Source: Candidatus Obscuribacter sp. (GTDB taxonomy: Bacteria; Cyanobacteriota; Vampirovibrionia; Obscuribacterales; Obscuribacteraceae). Taken from it: a DNA stretch of 35,478 nt. The first letter of the stretch is position 1. Each line of letters begins with the position of its first letter. A model generated the notes under the pieces. It saw only the letters and a list, made by a program, of their open reading frames with translations, had not been told where the DNA came from and did no database searches. The translations under genes and the position numbers were made by a program. The stretch is taken from NCBI GenBank assembly GCA_016718315.1, contig JADKDV010000006.1, positions 1 through 35,478 of the forward strand. Reading direction: 5' to 3'. Shown one piece after another: positions 14,265-25,149 of the stretch.

Positions 14265-15008
14265 TTAATTAGTGCCAAACAGTTGAATAAGAAAACCTTG
14301 TTCGCTTTTGTTGATCAACCGAGATTGGCTAGACAGCGTAAGCAAATCATCGTTGAGCTTTGAGAAATCAATCTTTTCATAGTCATCAGGCAAAAAAATC
14401 ATTCCTGTTCTTGTAATTCCTAAGAATTTCAAAGCGTAACGAGAGGAAATCACACTCGAAAACACAGCCATTTCCCAAGGATCAGCAGGGAGACCAGCCT
14501 CTAGAATATCGCACAAAATCAACTCTTCGGGCACCATATTCTTGGTCAAAAGCAGTTGGGCAGACATTCCAAGCGTTTCAATATTCATTCCTATTTCAGA
14601 AATGTAAATACGCTCATCACTGATAGGAGCTAACGCATCATTTACTTTGGACACGAAATCATACCAGTTCTCGTATCCAACTGGCTCGGAATGAGCAATT
14701 AGGATTGTTCCGGCTTTGCTTACAACCCGCAATTCATCGACGGTTGTACGACCGAAAGCAGCATATACATGTTGTTTCTCGGACATTGCTAATCGATTTC
14801 TTAACGCAGTAATGTTATTTTGCTCTGCCTCACTCAAAGCTCTCAAAAAGCCTGGCTTAGATTCAAATTCGCTCAAAGTCCAACTAAAAACCACAGGACG
14901 CTCATTGGAAATATCGATGCACTCAATATACTTCTTGAAATTTTCAGATGGAACAAGCGCGGGTAGATCAAAGGAATTAATTTGGTCAGACTTGGTGAAG
15001 ATAGGCAT
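14265..15008 (-). CDS. Unknown soluble protein
   Basis: A 247-residue protein with start ATG 15008 and GGGAG seven to twelve bases upstream. No signal peptide or membrane segment. It has an alpha/beta look: PVVFSWTLSEFESKPGFLRA, AGTILIAHSEPVGYENWYDF, ELILCDILEAGLPADPWEMA. I do not recognise a domain. It is separated by 61 bases from the downstream exported-protein gene (14203-13520) on the same strand and may share its transcript. Reading frame intact. Confidence 0.7.
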   Translation of the reverse strand: MPIFTKSDQINSFDLPALVPSENFKKYIECIDISNERPVVFSWTLSEFESKPGFLRALSEAEQNNITALRNRLAMSEKQHVYAAFGRTTVDELRVVSKAGTILIAHSEPVGYENWYDFVSKVNDALAPISDERIYISEIGMNIETLGMSAQLLLTKNMVPEELILCDILEAGLPADPWEMAVFSSVISSRYALKFLGITRTGMIFLPDDYEKIDFSKLNDDLLTLSSQSRLINKSEQGFLIQLFGTN

Positions 15009-15270
15009 TTAGCTACTCCCAAAAACCCAAGCGGAAGGTGTAAACAACTTTGAGATTGATTACTCAATGAGTTAGAGGCAATATTCCGCAACCCTCTTCT
15101 TTCTTCCCGTTTTCAGCCAAGTTCACACCTCCTCAGCTACCCCATAAGTCATCAGCCCGCATTATCATTTCCTGATAGGCTCTCAATGCTAATGTGTTTG
15201 GAGGTGACAACTGAAATATAGGCTGTTCCTGATTTCTTGATGGTGTACTAAAAAATGTAGTAGGCGCGCG

Positions 15271-15316
15271 AAAAAGAAAACCGCACAGGGAGATGGTTTG
15301 ATCCATTCCCCTGCGC
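15271..15316 (-). terminator. Rho-independent terminator of the methyltransferase-icd unit
   Basis: On the minus strand a GC-rich hairpin (CGCAGGGGAATGG, loop ATCAAA, CCATCTCCCTGTGCG) at about 15281-15316 is followed by GTTTTCTTTTT. It lies about 22 bases after the methyltransferase stop at 15339. Stem length and T run make this the clearest terminator for a minus-strand gene in the window. Confidence 0.75.
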
Positions 15317-15338
15317 GATTTTTGGGTGAGTCTGTGTG

Positions 15339-16278
15339 TCAGACCTTCTCGGCGACGATCACGCCCGTGGTATCGGGGGCGGTGATACGCTCGCCGGGGC
15401 GACCGTCCGCATCGGAGTGCAACCAGACGTGTCCGTCGTAGCGGTTTTCCTCGATCCAGGGATTGAGGTAGCTCGCCGCATGCAGCACACGGTAGCCGGT
15501 CGTGCGCAGCTCTTGCACCCACTCGTCCACAGTAAAGACGCCAAACTCCTCGTTGACCTCCATAGCCCAGTTGGGCCAGGTAGTCCTTCTTCGAGAGGAA
15601 TTCATTGGCTTCATGCAGACTCGTGGTAAACCACGTGACACCGTCTATGGTGTGCTCCACGTAGCTGATGCCGGGGCTCGCCGCCTTGCCCTTAAACTCA
15701 CGGGCAAACTTGCGGAAGCGCTCTTGCAGCTCCTCATCGCGACAACGCAGCCAGACGCGCTCACCACCGTGCTCGGGCTTGACGCCGTCGCGGATGATGA
15801 TGCGTCCGTGCGGCGCCAGCTCATGCCAGGTGTTGGCGAGAGCGAGGCGCACCTGGTCACGGTCGTAGCCGGTGTACGAAAAGACCTCGTGCATCACCGA
15901 GCTAAAAATAACCGTCGACAGGCTGTTGTCGGCAAAGCGCCGGTGGATGATGTTGGCTTTGACCACCGACACATTGTGGTTGGGATACTGCTGCGCCAGG
16001 GAGCGGCGCAACAGCTCACGCGAGAGGTCGACGCCGACTATCTGCGAGTCAGCAAAGAGCGTCGAGAGATGGATCAGCAGCGTGCCTGTGCCGCAGCCCT
16101 TGTCGACGATTTTGCCGGCAAGGACGTAGGGGCAGATGTCGTTGATCTTGACCGACATGCTGGCGTCCATGCCCTGGCTGTAGACAGCAAAGTCACGGCC
16201 AGAGCACAGCTCCTCGTCGTCGTTGAGCAGGCTGTCTTGCAGTGCCTGCGAGTGGTGTATGACAGGTTGATGAGACAT
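15339..16278 (-). pseudogene. SAM-dependent class I methyltransferase (one frameshift)
   Basis: ATG 16278 begins MSHQPVIHHSQAL; an upstream in-frame reading to 16344 lacks sense. Residues 58-65 VDKGCGTG are motif I of class I methyltransferases (D replaced by K at the third position of the usual D-x-G), with the acidic Asp84 in VGVDLS for the SAM ribose. IVGVDLSRELL and LSTVIFSSVMHEVFSY complete motifs II-IV. At 15573-15575 (GGG) one base is surplus; removal joins DYLAN to WAMEVNEEFGVFTVDEW and restores the C-terminus to a stop at 15339. The methyl acceptor is unknown. The region is GC-rich like the upstream icd, 90 bases away on the same strand, and the pair probably share a promoter. Confidence 0.7.
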
Positions 16279-16368
16279 GGCGATTGACCTTTTGCAGAGG
16301 TTGAAATAACGGTTGCCATCGCGAGGACGACAACCGCTGGTCATAGACCGCCGGTCGTCATTTCCCCA

Positions 16369-17733
16369 TCAGGCTTTGTCGCCGCCTTTGCCGCTCGCCG
16401 GGCTCTTGCCCTTGGAGCCGCTTGCGGCGCTGGCCGTGCTGCCGCCCTTGCCCTTGCTAGCAACCTTGCGCCGCGGCTTGGCCATGTTGGCCATGACCGT
16501 CTTGGCAAAGTCGCTGGTGGAGAGCTGGGTGGCGTTCTTCATGTACCGAGCCAGGTCACCGGTGACGGTCTTGGCGCGGATGGACTTGGCGATGGCTGCG
16601 GTGGCGATGTCCGCCGCTTCCTGCCAGCCCAGGTACTCCAGCATCATCACGCCCGACAGCAGCACCGAGCAGGGGTTGGCGAGACCTTTGCCGGCGATGT
16701 CGGGAGCGGTGCCATGGGTGGCCTCAAAGAGCGCGCACTTGGAGCCGATGTTGCCGCCCGGTGCGATGCCCAGACCACCGACTTGTGCGGCGGCGGCGTC
16801 GGAGATGTAGTCGCCGTTGAGGTTCATCGTGGCGATGACGCTAAACTTGTCCGACTTGGTGAGCAGCTCGAAGAAAGTCGCGTCGGCGATGCGGTGGTTG
16901 AGCAGGATCTTGCCCTCGGGCAGATTGCCTCCGTGCTTGCTCCACAGATCCGCCTCCAGGACCATGGTGTCACCAAACTCCTCGGCGGCGAGTTCCAGAC
17001 CCCAGCGCAGGAAGGCGCCTTCGGTGTACTTCTGGATGTTGCCCTTGTGGACGATGGTGACGACCTTGCGGCCGTTGTCGATGGCGTACTGGATTGCCGC
17101 GCGGATGAGCCGACGAGAGCCGGTGCGCGACATGATCTTGATGCCGACGCCGGTGTCATCGGGCACATCGAAGCCGTACTTGCGGCACAGCGCCAGCGTC
17201 TCTTTGGCAAAGTCGGAGCCCATGGGTCCTTCGATGCCGGCGTAGACGTCCTCGATGTTTTCGCGGAAGATGACGACGTCGAGGTCCTGCGGACGCTTGA
17301 CCACGGACGGCACACCTCGGAAGTAGCGCACGGGTCGCACGCAGCTGAAGAGGTCGAAGTGCTGACGCATGGTCACGTTGAGGCTGCGCATGCCCTCACC
17401 GGTGGGGGTGCCGAGCGGGCCCTTGATGGAGACACCAAAGTCGGTGAGCGCCGTCAGGGTGTCGGCAGGCAGGGCGTCGCCAAAGCGAGCCTTGGCCTTG
17501 TCACCAGCGAAGACTTCGAGCCAGGCGATGCTGCGAGCGTCACCGTAGGCGAGATTGACCGAGAGGTCGAGGATGCGCCGCATGGCGTCCGTGATCTCGG
17601 CTCCGATGCCATCGCCCTCGATGTAGGGGATGATCGGGTGGTTGGGAGTGACCGGCTTGGCGTTCACAAACTGGATTGTTTCGCCAGCCGGGACAGGTAT
17701 GCCGTTGTAGGTTTTCACAGGGCTGTCATTCAT
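16369..17733 (-). CDS. icd: Isocitrate dehydrogenase, NAD-type cofactor residues
   Basis: It converts isocitrate to 2-oxoglutarate and CO2 in the TCA cycle. Active-site residues of the E. coli-type enzyme are present: Ser117, Asn119, Arg123 (SLNVTMRQ), Arg133 (CVRPVRY), Tyr164 (ENIEDVYAG), Lys230 (VHKGNIQKYTEG) and Asp312 (NGDYISDAAAAQVGG). In the cofactor loop, HGTAPDIAGKG has Asp345-Ile346 where the NADP enzyme has Lys-Tyr, and Gly392 replaces the NADP-binding Tyr; Asp-Ile is the mark of NAD-dependent enzymes. Arg396, by contrast, matches the NADP type. NAD use is thus likely but not certain. Residues 420-454 are a low-complexity Lys/Gly/Ser/Ala tail, absent from E. coli Icd. Base composition is higher in GC than the kinase next to it. 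Confidence 0.92.
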   Translation of the reverse strand: MNDSPVKTYNGIPVPAGETIQFVNAKPVTPNHPIIPYIEGDGIGAEITDAMRRILDLSVNLAYGDARSIAWLEVFAGDKAKARFGDALPADTLTALTDFGVSIKGPLGTPTGEGMRSLNVTMRQHFDLFSCVRPVRYFRGVPSVVKRPQDLDVVIFRENIEDVYAGIEGPMGSDFAKETLALCRKYGFDVPDDTGVGIKIMSRTGSRRLIRAAIQYAIDNGRKVVTIVHKGNIQKYTEGAFLRWGLELAAEEFGDTMVLEADLWSKHGGNLPEGKILLNHRIADATFFELLTKSDKFSVIATMNLNGDYISDAAAAQVGGLGIAPGGNIGSKCALFEATHGTAPDIAGKGLANPCSVLLSGVMMLEYLGWQEAADIATAAIAKSIRAKTVTGDLARYMKNATQLSTSDFAKTVMANMAKPRRKVASKGKGGSTASAASGSKGKSPASGKGGDKA

Positions 17734-18230
17734 TGCAGTTTCCCTTTAAGTTGCTGCAGGCAAAAGCGACCGCTGCCATCAAGCGTCATAAGGAGCGCAT
17801 GAGGGATGAGCGGTAGCTGTCGCGTACTTTGGGATTGAAGAATTGTCTGCATTGGCGCCAGATGGCGTCAGGCAGTGTCGTTCTAATCACTATTCGCCAA
17901 CTCCAGAGATAGCCTCCACCAGCTCAGCACGTCGTCTGAGTGCAAGGTTGGTATAGGCTTATCTATGGTGATTTGGAGATTTTTTTGGGTTGTTTTTTAG
18001 AAGTTGACGGAAAGTGATAGGCTTTTAATAATAGGAAAGTCTATGAGTCATAAGACAAGGGTTTTGAGATTAATACTCACGCCCAGGCAGGCGAATTAGA
18101 TTATATATTTGCTTATAAACTATGCTAGCTTGCGATACCTTGGCAAAGCCACATTGCTAAAATGGAAAGCGCCTTATTCGCGTAAGGCCTCAAGTGTTCA
18201 GGGATAAGCAGCAAAGAGCCTACCAACCAA
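17734..18230. other. 497-base divergent intergenic region
   Basis: No gene is visible between icd (minus) and the kinase (plus). A short imperfect hairpin (TGGCGCC then GGCGTCA) sits near 17860. The half nearest the kinase is AT-rich and likely holds its promoter, but no convincing -35/-10 pair could be fixed by eye. I see no RNA gene here. Confidence 0.5.
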
Positions 18231-19826
<1,596 letters not shown>

Positions 19827-20034
19827 TTCGCTCAGTCATTTTTGCGTATCAAGAAACTATCAAGATTGAGATGGCTGGCATAAAGATCGGGTAAAGGGGC
19901 GATCTGGCGTCTAAGTCGTTTGTATACAATTGCTCGTGCTTAAAGGTGTGGCGGTTTTGACTTGCACTTACGGCAGCCTGTGGCGCTGTATGTGGCTTGG
20001 CTGTGCGCATCATTCAGACCAAATACGGGACGTC

Positions 20035-22092
20035 ATGAACAACTCCAAATTTGCTTGCTACCAGACCCTCGTGGCTATCAGTCTCGGCGTCTATAGTACG
20101 GCATTTGCTATGCCAGCGTCTGCGCAGTATTTACCCTCTGGTAGCATCCTGGCTAAGCCAGTGATGACGCCAAGACCGAGTTATTCGCCGGTTTTGCGCG
20201 CGCCTCAGGCTCGTTTTATCCAGCGCGTTGCTCAGTCCGATCTTGGTCTTAGACCACCTATCAAGAGCACGCCTGACTCAAGCGCGAGCGCTGGTAGTAC
20301 AGGAGCCAGTGGCACCCCTGCCACAAATACGAGCACAAGCACAAGTGCTAGCGGCTCAAGCAATCCTGCTCCTGACTCTCCTCCTGAGACAAACAATCCC
20401 ATGTCTAACGGCAACGAATTTGCCGGTAACACTGAGATGAATAGCATCCCTGGCATAGATCAAATCAGGTTGCGCGATATTGAGCTGGTGCGTCGCGACC
20501 TCACCAGCCTGGCAAATCGTCATCAGCTGCCACCGCCAGATCCTGGTATGACCAGGCAGCAGCTTGGTAAATATTTCTTTGACTTGATCAGCAAACTATC
20601 TAACTCACAAGAGCAGTTTAGCGAGCAAGACTACAATGATATCGGCATCCTCACCGATGAGTTTGACGATGTGCTGCGGCGCGTCAAAGGGCGCTTAGCT
20701 CTCTCGGTGCTCAAAAACGAGTTTGTATCGCCTCAGTCTGCCTCAACAAAAAAGACGCAAGAGCTGGACTCCAGGCTGGCTATACTGGAAAAAGTAAAAC
20801 TCAGCGGCGACTTTACCTTTGCACCGCAATCAGATTTTGGGCGCCGCGTATCGGAGAGTACGGCGACAAACTTCCGCGGTCGTATCAACGTCCTGGCTAA
20901 AGTATATGAGTCTAAACCAGATGCCAAAATCGGCGACGCTACACTCTTTATGAGACTGACTGGTGCGTCTGGTCGATTTTTCCCCCGGGATAAATATCTG
21001 ATGAGTCCCACCAATGATCTAAACGATCAATACGCCAACCCATTTAACAGTGGTGTAGCTGACGTACAGGTGCCCAACCTGCAAATCAACAACAACAACA
21101 GTAACAACGTCCGTCCTACTGTCTCGTTTGAGCAGATGTATTACTCGCAGGAGTTGCGCCCGGCCAAGGACTGGCGTGCTAAGTACCAGATTGGTCTAAA
21201 CAACCTGGGCAATATGATGGACTCTAACAATTATGCTAACAATGAGACCTATCAGTTTTTAAATACTCAGTTTGTTAATAGCGTTGCCTTCAAGCCCAAC
21301 TTCATTGGCCCATCTAGCGTCTTTTCACTGGAGCGTGGCATCCTCAGAGACAAAGCATTTTTACGCGCCACCAGTGCCATGATCAGTTTGTCTGACCGCG
21401 ACTATTTTGGCGGCTTTGGTACTGTCAGTGAGTTGCAGTTAGGACAAAAGTTTTTTAAAAAAGAAGGCAACATCCGTGCTGGCTACTGGAACTTTAACTT
21501 CAGGGGAGGTAGCGCCAGACCACTGGTTACTCCTACTGATACTTCGCCGCCGGCATTGCTGTCAATCTTGCCAGGAGGCACCAATCAAGGCAGTCAGCCA
21601 ACTGGTATGTATCTCAACTTTGACCAGAAGATTTGGAAGGATATTGGTCTATGGGGTCGATACGCCCTCAGTGATAAACAGTTTGGTCAGGTATTTTTGG
21701 GAGGTCTGTTAACCTCTCGTCAGAGCTTTAGTTTTGGTGCCGAAATACCGGCCAAGCTCGTCCTCAAAAAGCGCCCTGACGATGTCTTGGGCATAGCTTA
21801 TGGTCAGATCTCGTCCTATCGTCGCGGCACGATAACACCATCGACTCCAGCTTTTGTCGGTATCAATGGTGTCCCTGCCACCACCCTTGATGAGGTCAAT
21901 GCCAATTTGGCAACATTGAGCCCTGGTACCAGACCAGCGCAAGAGAAATGTTTTGAAGCTTATTACCGCTGGCAGGTCAATAAAAATGTTTCAGTTTCGC
22001 CGGACTTCCAGTATATCTGGGCGCCAGGAGCGACAGCTGGTGGCAATCCCGGTATCTGCGTACTCGGTACCAGACTTAACGTAGTCTTTTAA
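20035..22092 (+). CDS. OprB-like outer-membrane porin, first of two copies
   Basis: I choose ATG 20035 (MNNSKFACYQTLVAISLGVY), which gives a signal peptide ending AMPASAQ; the longer reading from 19930 adds Cys/Trp-rich sequence. Order: a Thr/Ser/Ala spacer, the conserved NEFAGN stretch, an SLH-like remnant (RDIELVRRDLTSLANRH, then MTRQQLGKYFFDLISKLSN), a coiled coil ending LDSRLAILEKVKLSGDF, then a beta-barrel with GLWGRYALSDKQFGQVFLGG, RPDDVLGIAYG and a final barrel strand ICVLGTRLNVVF ending in Phe, the classic outer-membrane signal. It resembles cyanobacterial SLH-OprB porins, which take up small solutes such as iron or sugars; substrate unknown. Confidence 0.85.
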   Translation: MNNSKFACYQTLVAISLGVYSTAFAMPASAQYLPSGSILAKPVMTPRPSYSPVLRAPQARFIQRVAQSDLGLRPPIKSTPDSSASAGSTGASGTPATNTSTSTSASGSSNPAPDSPPETNNPMSNGNEFAGNTEMNSIPGIDQIRLRDIELVRRDLTSLANRHQLPPPDPGMTRQQLGKYFFDLISKLSNSQEQFSEQDYNDIGILTDEFDDVLRRVKGRLALSVLKNEFVSPQSASTKKTQELDSRLAILEKVKLSGDFTFAPQSDFGRRVSESTATNFRGRINVLAKVYESKPDAKIGDATLFMRLTGASGRFFPRDKYLMSPTNDLNDQYANPFNSGVADVQVPNLQINNNNSNNVRPTVSFEQMYYSQELRPAKDWRAKYQIGLNNLGNMMDSNNYANNETYQFLNTQFVNSVAFKPNFIGPSSVFSLERGILRDKAFLRATSAMISLSDRDYFGGFGTVSELQLGQKFFKKEGNIRAGYWNFNFRGGSARPLVTPTDTSPPALLSILPGGTNQGSQPTGMYLNFDQKIWKDIGLWGRYALSDKQFGQVFLGGLLTSRQSFSFGAEIPAKLVLKKRPDDVLGIAYGQISSYRRGTITPSTPAFVGINGVPATTLDEVNANLATLSPGTRPAQEKCFEAYYRWQVNKNVSVSPDFQYIWAPGATAGGNPGICVLGTRLNVVF

Positions 22093-22293
22093 GAGGGGCA
22101 CCATCGGAGGTGCTGGCGATATGCTTTGGATATAAGCGAGGCGCTCTAAATGAGCCGATTTAAGAGGTGTGGGTAGAACCAGAGAGTTAATCAATAGACA
22201 AACATTGCATTGCTATCTAAACTAAAGCGGACTCTATGTACGCTAGTTTGGCTCTGCTTTGGCCAAGATATTGCGCCATGTGAGCTGGGATAT

Positions 22294-24270
22294 GTGGCGG
22301 TGTGTCTAGTGGATATAAAATCTCTTGTAAATCCGCTTGTACTTGCTTTGACCCTGGGATTGATGCCTGCCCAGCAGTCTTTGGCTGGCAACTTAAATCA
22401 AACACTTTCGACTTTTAAGCCGCGAGTAGCGCAAGTTGATTCTCTGGCTCAAGCTCTCCCTCGCACCACTTCGGGGGCGCCGACTGCACCAGGCACAACG
22501 ACCAGAGCGCAGGCTACACCAGCTACAACAGCTGTACCTCAGTCCGATCCTGACATCCCTGAGACCAATTCGCCGATGAATAACGGCAACGAATTTGCCG
22601 GCGCCAATGATATGCCTAGTGAGCCTGGTATCGGGCAAATCAAGTTGCGCGATATCAATCTGGTCAGGCGTGAGTTGGCCGGTCTTGCCACACGTCACAA
22701 CATGCCACCGCCAGATCCTGCGATGACACGGCAACAGCTCGGTAAGTACTTCTTTGACTTAATTAGCAAGCTTTCAAATTCGCAGTCTGAGCAATTTAGT
22801 GAGCAAGACTACGGCGATATCGGCATCCTTACTGATGAGTTTGATGACGTGCTGCGTCGCGTCAAAGGACGTTTGGCTCTTAGCGTACTAAAAAACGAAT
22901 TAGTAGCTCCACAGAGCGCTAGTGCCCAAAAGACTAAAGAGTTAGACGGTCGGCTCGCTATCCTCGAAAAGACTAAAATGAGTGGTGACTTTACTTTTGC
23001 ACCACAAAGCGATTTTGGTCGCAATGTCAGCGAGAGTATGGCCACCAACTTCCGCGGCCGCATCAATGTCCTGGCCAAGGTTTACGAGGCTAAGCCTGAT
23101 GCAAAAGTGGGCGATGCCACGCTATTTATGCGACTGACAGGGGCGTCTGGCAGGTTTTTTCCTCGTGATAAATACCTGATGAGCCCTACTAACGATCTCA
23201 ATGATCAGTACGCCAACCCATTTAACAGTGGTGTTGCTGATGTGCAGGTACCCAACCTGCAAATCAACAATAACAACAGTAACAGTGTCCGCCCTACAGT
23301 CTCGTTTGAGCAGATGTACTACGCTCAGGATTTACGTCCAGCCAAAAACTGGCGCGCCAAATATCAAATTGGTCTCAATAACTTGGGCAACATGATGGAC
23401 TCCAACAACTACGCTAACAACGAGACTTTTCAGTTTTTAAATACTCAATTTGTTAATAGCGTTGCTTTTAAGCCCAACTTTATTGGTCCATCTACTATTG
23501 TTTCTGCCGAGCGTGGCATCTTGCGTGATCGCGCCTTTTTACGCGCTACTAGCGCCATATTGAGTCTCTCGGATCGCGATTATTTTGGTGGCTTTGGTAC
23601 AGTGCATGAGCTACAGTTGGGGCAAAAGTTTTTCAAAAAAGAAGGCAACCTGCGCGCTGGCTACTGGAATTTTAACTTCCGCGGCGGTAGCACCAGACCA
23701 CTCGTAACGCCTACTGACACTTCTCCTCCGGGCTTATTATCAATCCTCCCAGGTGGCTCAGGTCAGGGCAGCCAGCCCACCGGCATGTATGTCAACTTTG
23801 ATCAAAAAATATGGAAAGACATCGGTCTCTGGGGTCGCTACGCACTTAGCGATAAACAGTTTGGACAGGTGTTTTTGGGCGGTTTGCTGACCTCCAGGCA
23901 GAGCTTTAGCTTTGGTACTGAGATACCAGCCAAGATATTCGTTAAGCGCCGTCCCGATGATGTGTTGGGTATTGCTTATGGTCAGATCTCATCCTATCGT
24001 CGCGGCACTATTACTCCCTCTACGCCTGCCTTTGTCTCTCTCAATGGTGTGCCCGCCACCACTCTTGATGAGGTCAATGCCAACGTGGGTTTGCTCAGTC
24101 CGGGACTGAGACCGGCTCAGGAGAAATGTCTTGAGACTTACTACCGCTTTCAGGTCAACAAAAATGTATCTGTGTCGCCGGACTTCCAATATATCTGGGC
24201 GCCTGGTGCTACTGCTGGTGGCAACCCTGGCATATGTGTGCTTGGCACAAGACTAAACGTAGTGTTTTAG
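22294..24270 (+). CDS. OprB-like outer-membrane porin, second copy
   Basis: A tandem paralogue of the preceding porin, almost the same from NEFAGA onward, with more change in the spacer (residues 30-80) and signal region. The start is uncertain: GTG 22294 (VAVCLVDIKSLVNPL) gives a normal signal peptide ending QQSLAG, with GGGA just upstream; TTG at 22210 and GTGs at 22300 and 22309 are also in frame. The C-terminus is identical in character (LGTRLNVVF). One difference from copy 1 is SNSQSEQFSEQDY, with an extra Ser. The gap of about 200 bases between copies allows a separate promoter. It ends 15 bases from the convergent slipin gene. Frame intact. Confidence 0.85.
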   Translation: MAVCLVDIKSLVNPLVLALTLGLMPAQQSLAGNLNQTLSTFKPRVAQVDSLAQALPRTTSGAPTAPGTTTRAQATPATTAVPQSDPDIPETNSPMNNGNEFAGANDMPSEPGIGQIKLRDINLVRRELAGLATRHNMPPPDPAMTRQQLGKYFFDLISKLSNSQSEQFSEQDYGDIGILTDEFDDVLRRVKGRLALSVLKNELVAPQSASAQKTKELDGRLAILEKTKMSGDFTFAPQSDFGRNVSESMATNFRGRINVLAKVYEAKPDAKVGDATLFMRLTGASGRFFPRDKYLMSPTNDLNDQYANPFNSGVADVQVPNLQINNNNSNSVRPTVSFEQMYYAQDLRPAKNWRAKYQIGLNNLGNMMDSNNYANNETFQFLNTQFVNSVAFKPNFIGPSTIVSAERGILRDRAFLRATSAILSLSDRDYFGGFGTVHELQLGQKFFKKEGNLRAGYWNFNFRGGSTRPLVTPTDTSPPGLLSILPGGSGQGSQPTGMYVNFDQKIWKDIGLWGRYALSDKQFGQVFLGGLLTSRQSFSFGTEIPAKIFVKRRPDDVLGIAYGQISSYRRGTITPSTPAFVSLNGVPATTLDEVNANVGLLSPGLRPAQEKCLETYYRFQVNKNVSVSPDFQYIWAPGATAGGNPGICVLGTRLNVVF

Positions 24271-24285
24271 ACGCGCTCCGGTGGT

Positions 24286-25113
24286 TTACGGCTCTGTGCC
24301 TTCGATTTTTGTCTGAGCTAGTTTCATCTCTTGACTCAGGGCGGTCAATCCAGCGTAGCCACCAAAGCTCATGCTGTCGACAGCACCTGACGGTACGATG
24401 ACCGTAGCTGCGTTGCCGCCTTTCATTACTTCGTAAAGCATGTTCATACCGCGCAGGTGCAAAGCGATTGGATGCTCTTCGTAGACCATGCCAGCATTGG
24501 CAAAGCGTCTGGCGATGTTTAGCTCACTGTCTCCCAGCAAGATACGCGCCTGACTCTCGCGCTCCGCTTGTGCTACTCGGCTCATGGCGTCTTGCAATCC
24601 ATCGGGGATTTTGATGTCGCGCATTTGCACTGACTCTACTTTGACTCCCCACGGCTCTGTCTGAGCATCGAGAGTAGTGGTCATGGATAGGTCGAGACCG
24701 GCTCTATCAGAGAGTACTTGACTCAAGTCTGAGCGCCCGATGATGTCGCGCAGAGCTGTTTGGGCGGCACCGATAACTGCCTCGCCGAAGTTTGCAACTT
24801 GCAGCGTCGCTAGTTTTGGATCGACTACTCTCCAGTAGACAACAGTATCTACGTTGACCGGTACATTGTCTTTGGTCAAAGTTTCTTCGGCTGATACGGC
24901 ACTAGTAATGGTGCGCAAATCAATCGTAAAAGGAGTGGTCTCAAGAACAGGGATCAAGAAAAACAGCCCGGGGCCTCGTACACCGTTAAATCTACCGAGT
25001 AAGAGTACGACTTTGCGCTCCCACTCATTGCAGATACGCAGGCAAAAATAACAAAGCACGGCTAAGCCGACTATTGCCATGAATGAAAAAGTGAAAAACA
25101 GCCCTAAATTCAT
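24286..25113 (-). CDS. SPFH/band-7 protein (slipin)
   Basis: One N-terminal membrane helix (about residues 5-26, FFTFSFMAIVGLAVLCYFCL) precedes the band-7 domain: ERKVVLLLGRFNGVRGPGLF, then FTIDLRTITSAVSAEETLT, VDTVVYWRVVDPKLAT and ALRDIIGRSDLSQVLSDR, all typical stomatin/slipin signatures. The C-terminal helix region (MSRVAQAERESQARILLGDS) can oligomerise, and the tail (VPSGAVDSMSFGGYAGLT) follows it. Slipins form ring-like membrane microdomain scaffolds. Length (275) is normal. The gene is 36 bases downstream of a CopG-like gene on the same strand. Partner not identified; a NfeD protein, common beside band-7 genes, is not seen here. Confidence 0.9.
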   Translation of the reverse strand: MNLGLFFTFSFMAIVGLAVLCYFCLRICNEWERKVVLLLGRFNGVRGPGLFFLIPVLETTPFTIDLRTITSAVSAEETLTKDNVPVNVDTVVYWRVVDPKLATLQVANFGEAVIGAAQTALRDIIGRSDLSQVLSDRAGLDLSMTTTLDAQTEPWGVKVESVQMRDIKIPDGLQDAMSRVAQAERESQARILLGDSELNIARRFANAGMVYEEHPIALHLRGMNMLYEVMKGGNAATVIVPSGAVDSMSFGGYAGLTALSQEMKLAQTKIEGTEP

Positions 25114-25149
25114 GGCACTCTCCAGGCGGCAGTTGTAAAACAGCTGCGA

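Noticed and set aside
15502..16287. A 261-codon plus-strand frame
   Set aside because: Antisense of the methyltransferase, same GC effect, no recognisable motif.
16714..17802. A 362-codon open frame on the plus strand
   Set aside because: It is the antisense shadow of icd; GC-rich genes often have open antisense frames, and the translation (rich in Asp, Val, Gly, Arg, His) has no domain.
24286..25113. Slipin with a NfeD partner operon
   Set aside because: The adjacent genes are a CopG-like protein and a porin; no NfeD-type membrane protease or OB-fold protein was found on either side.
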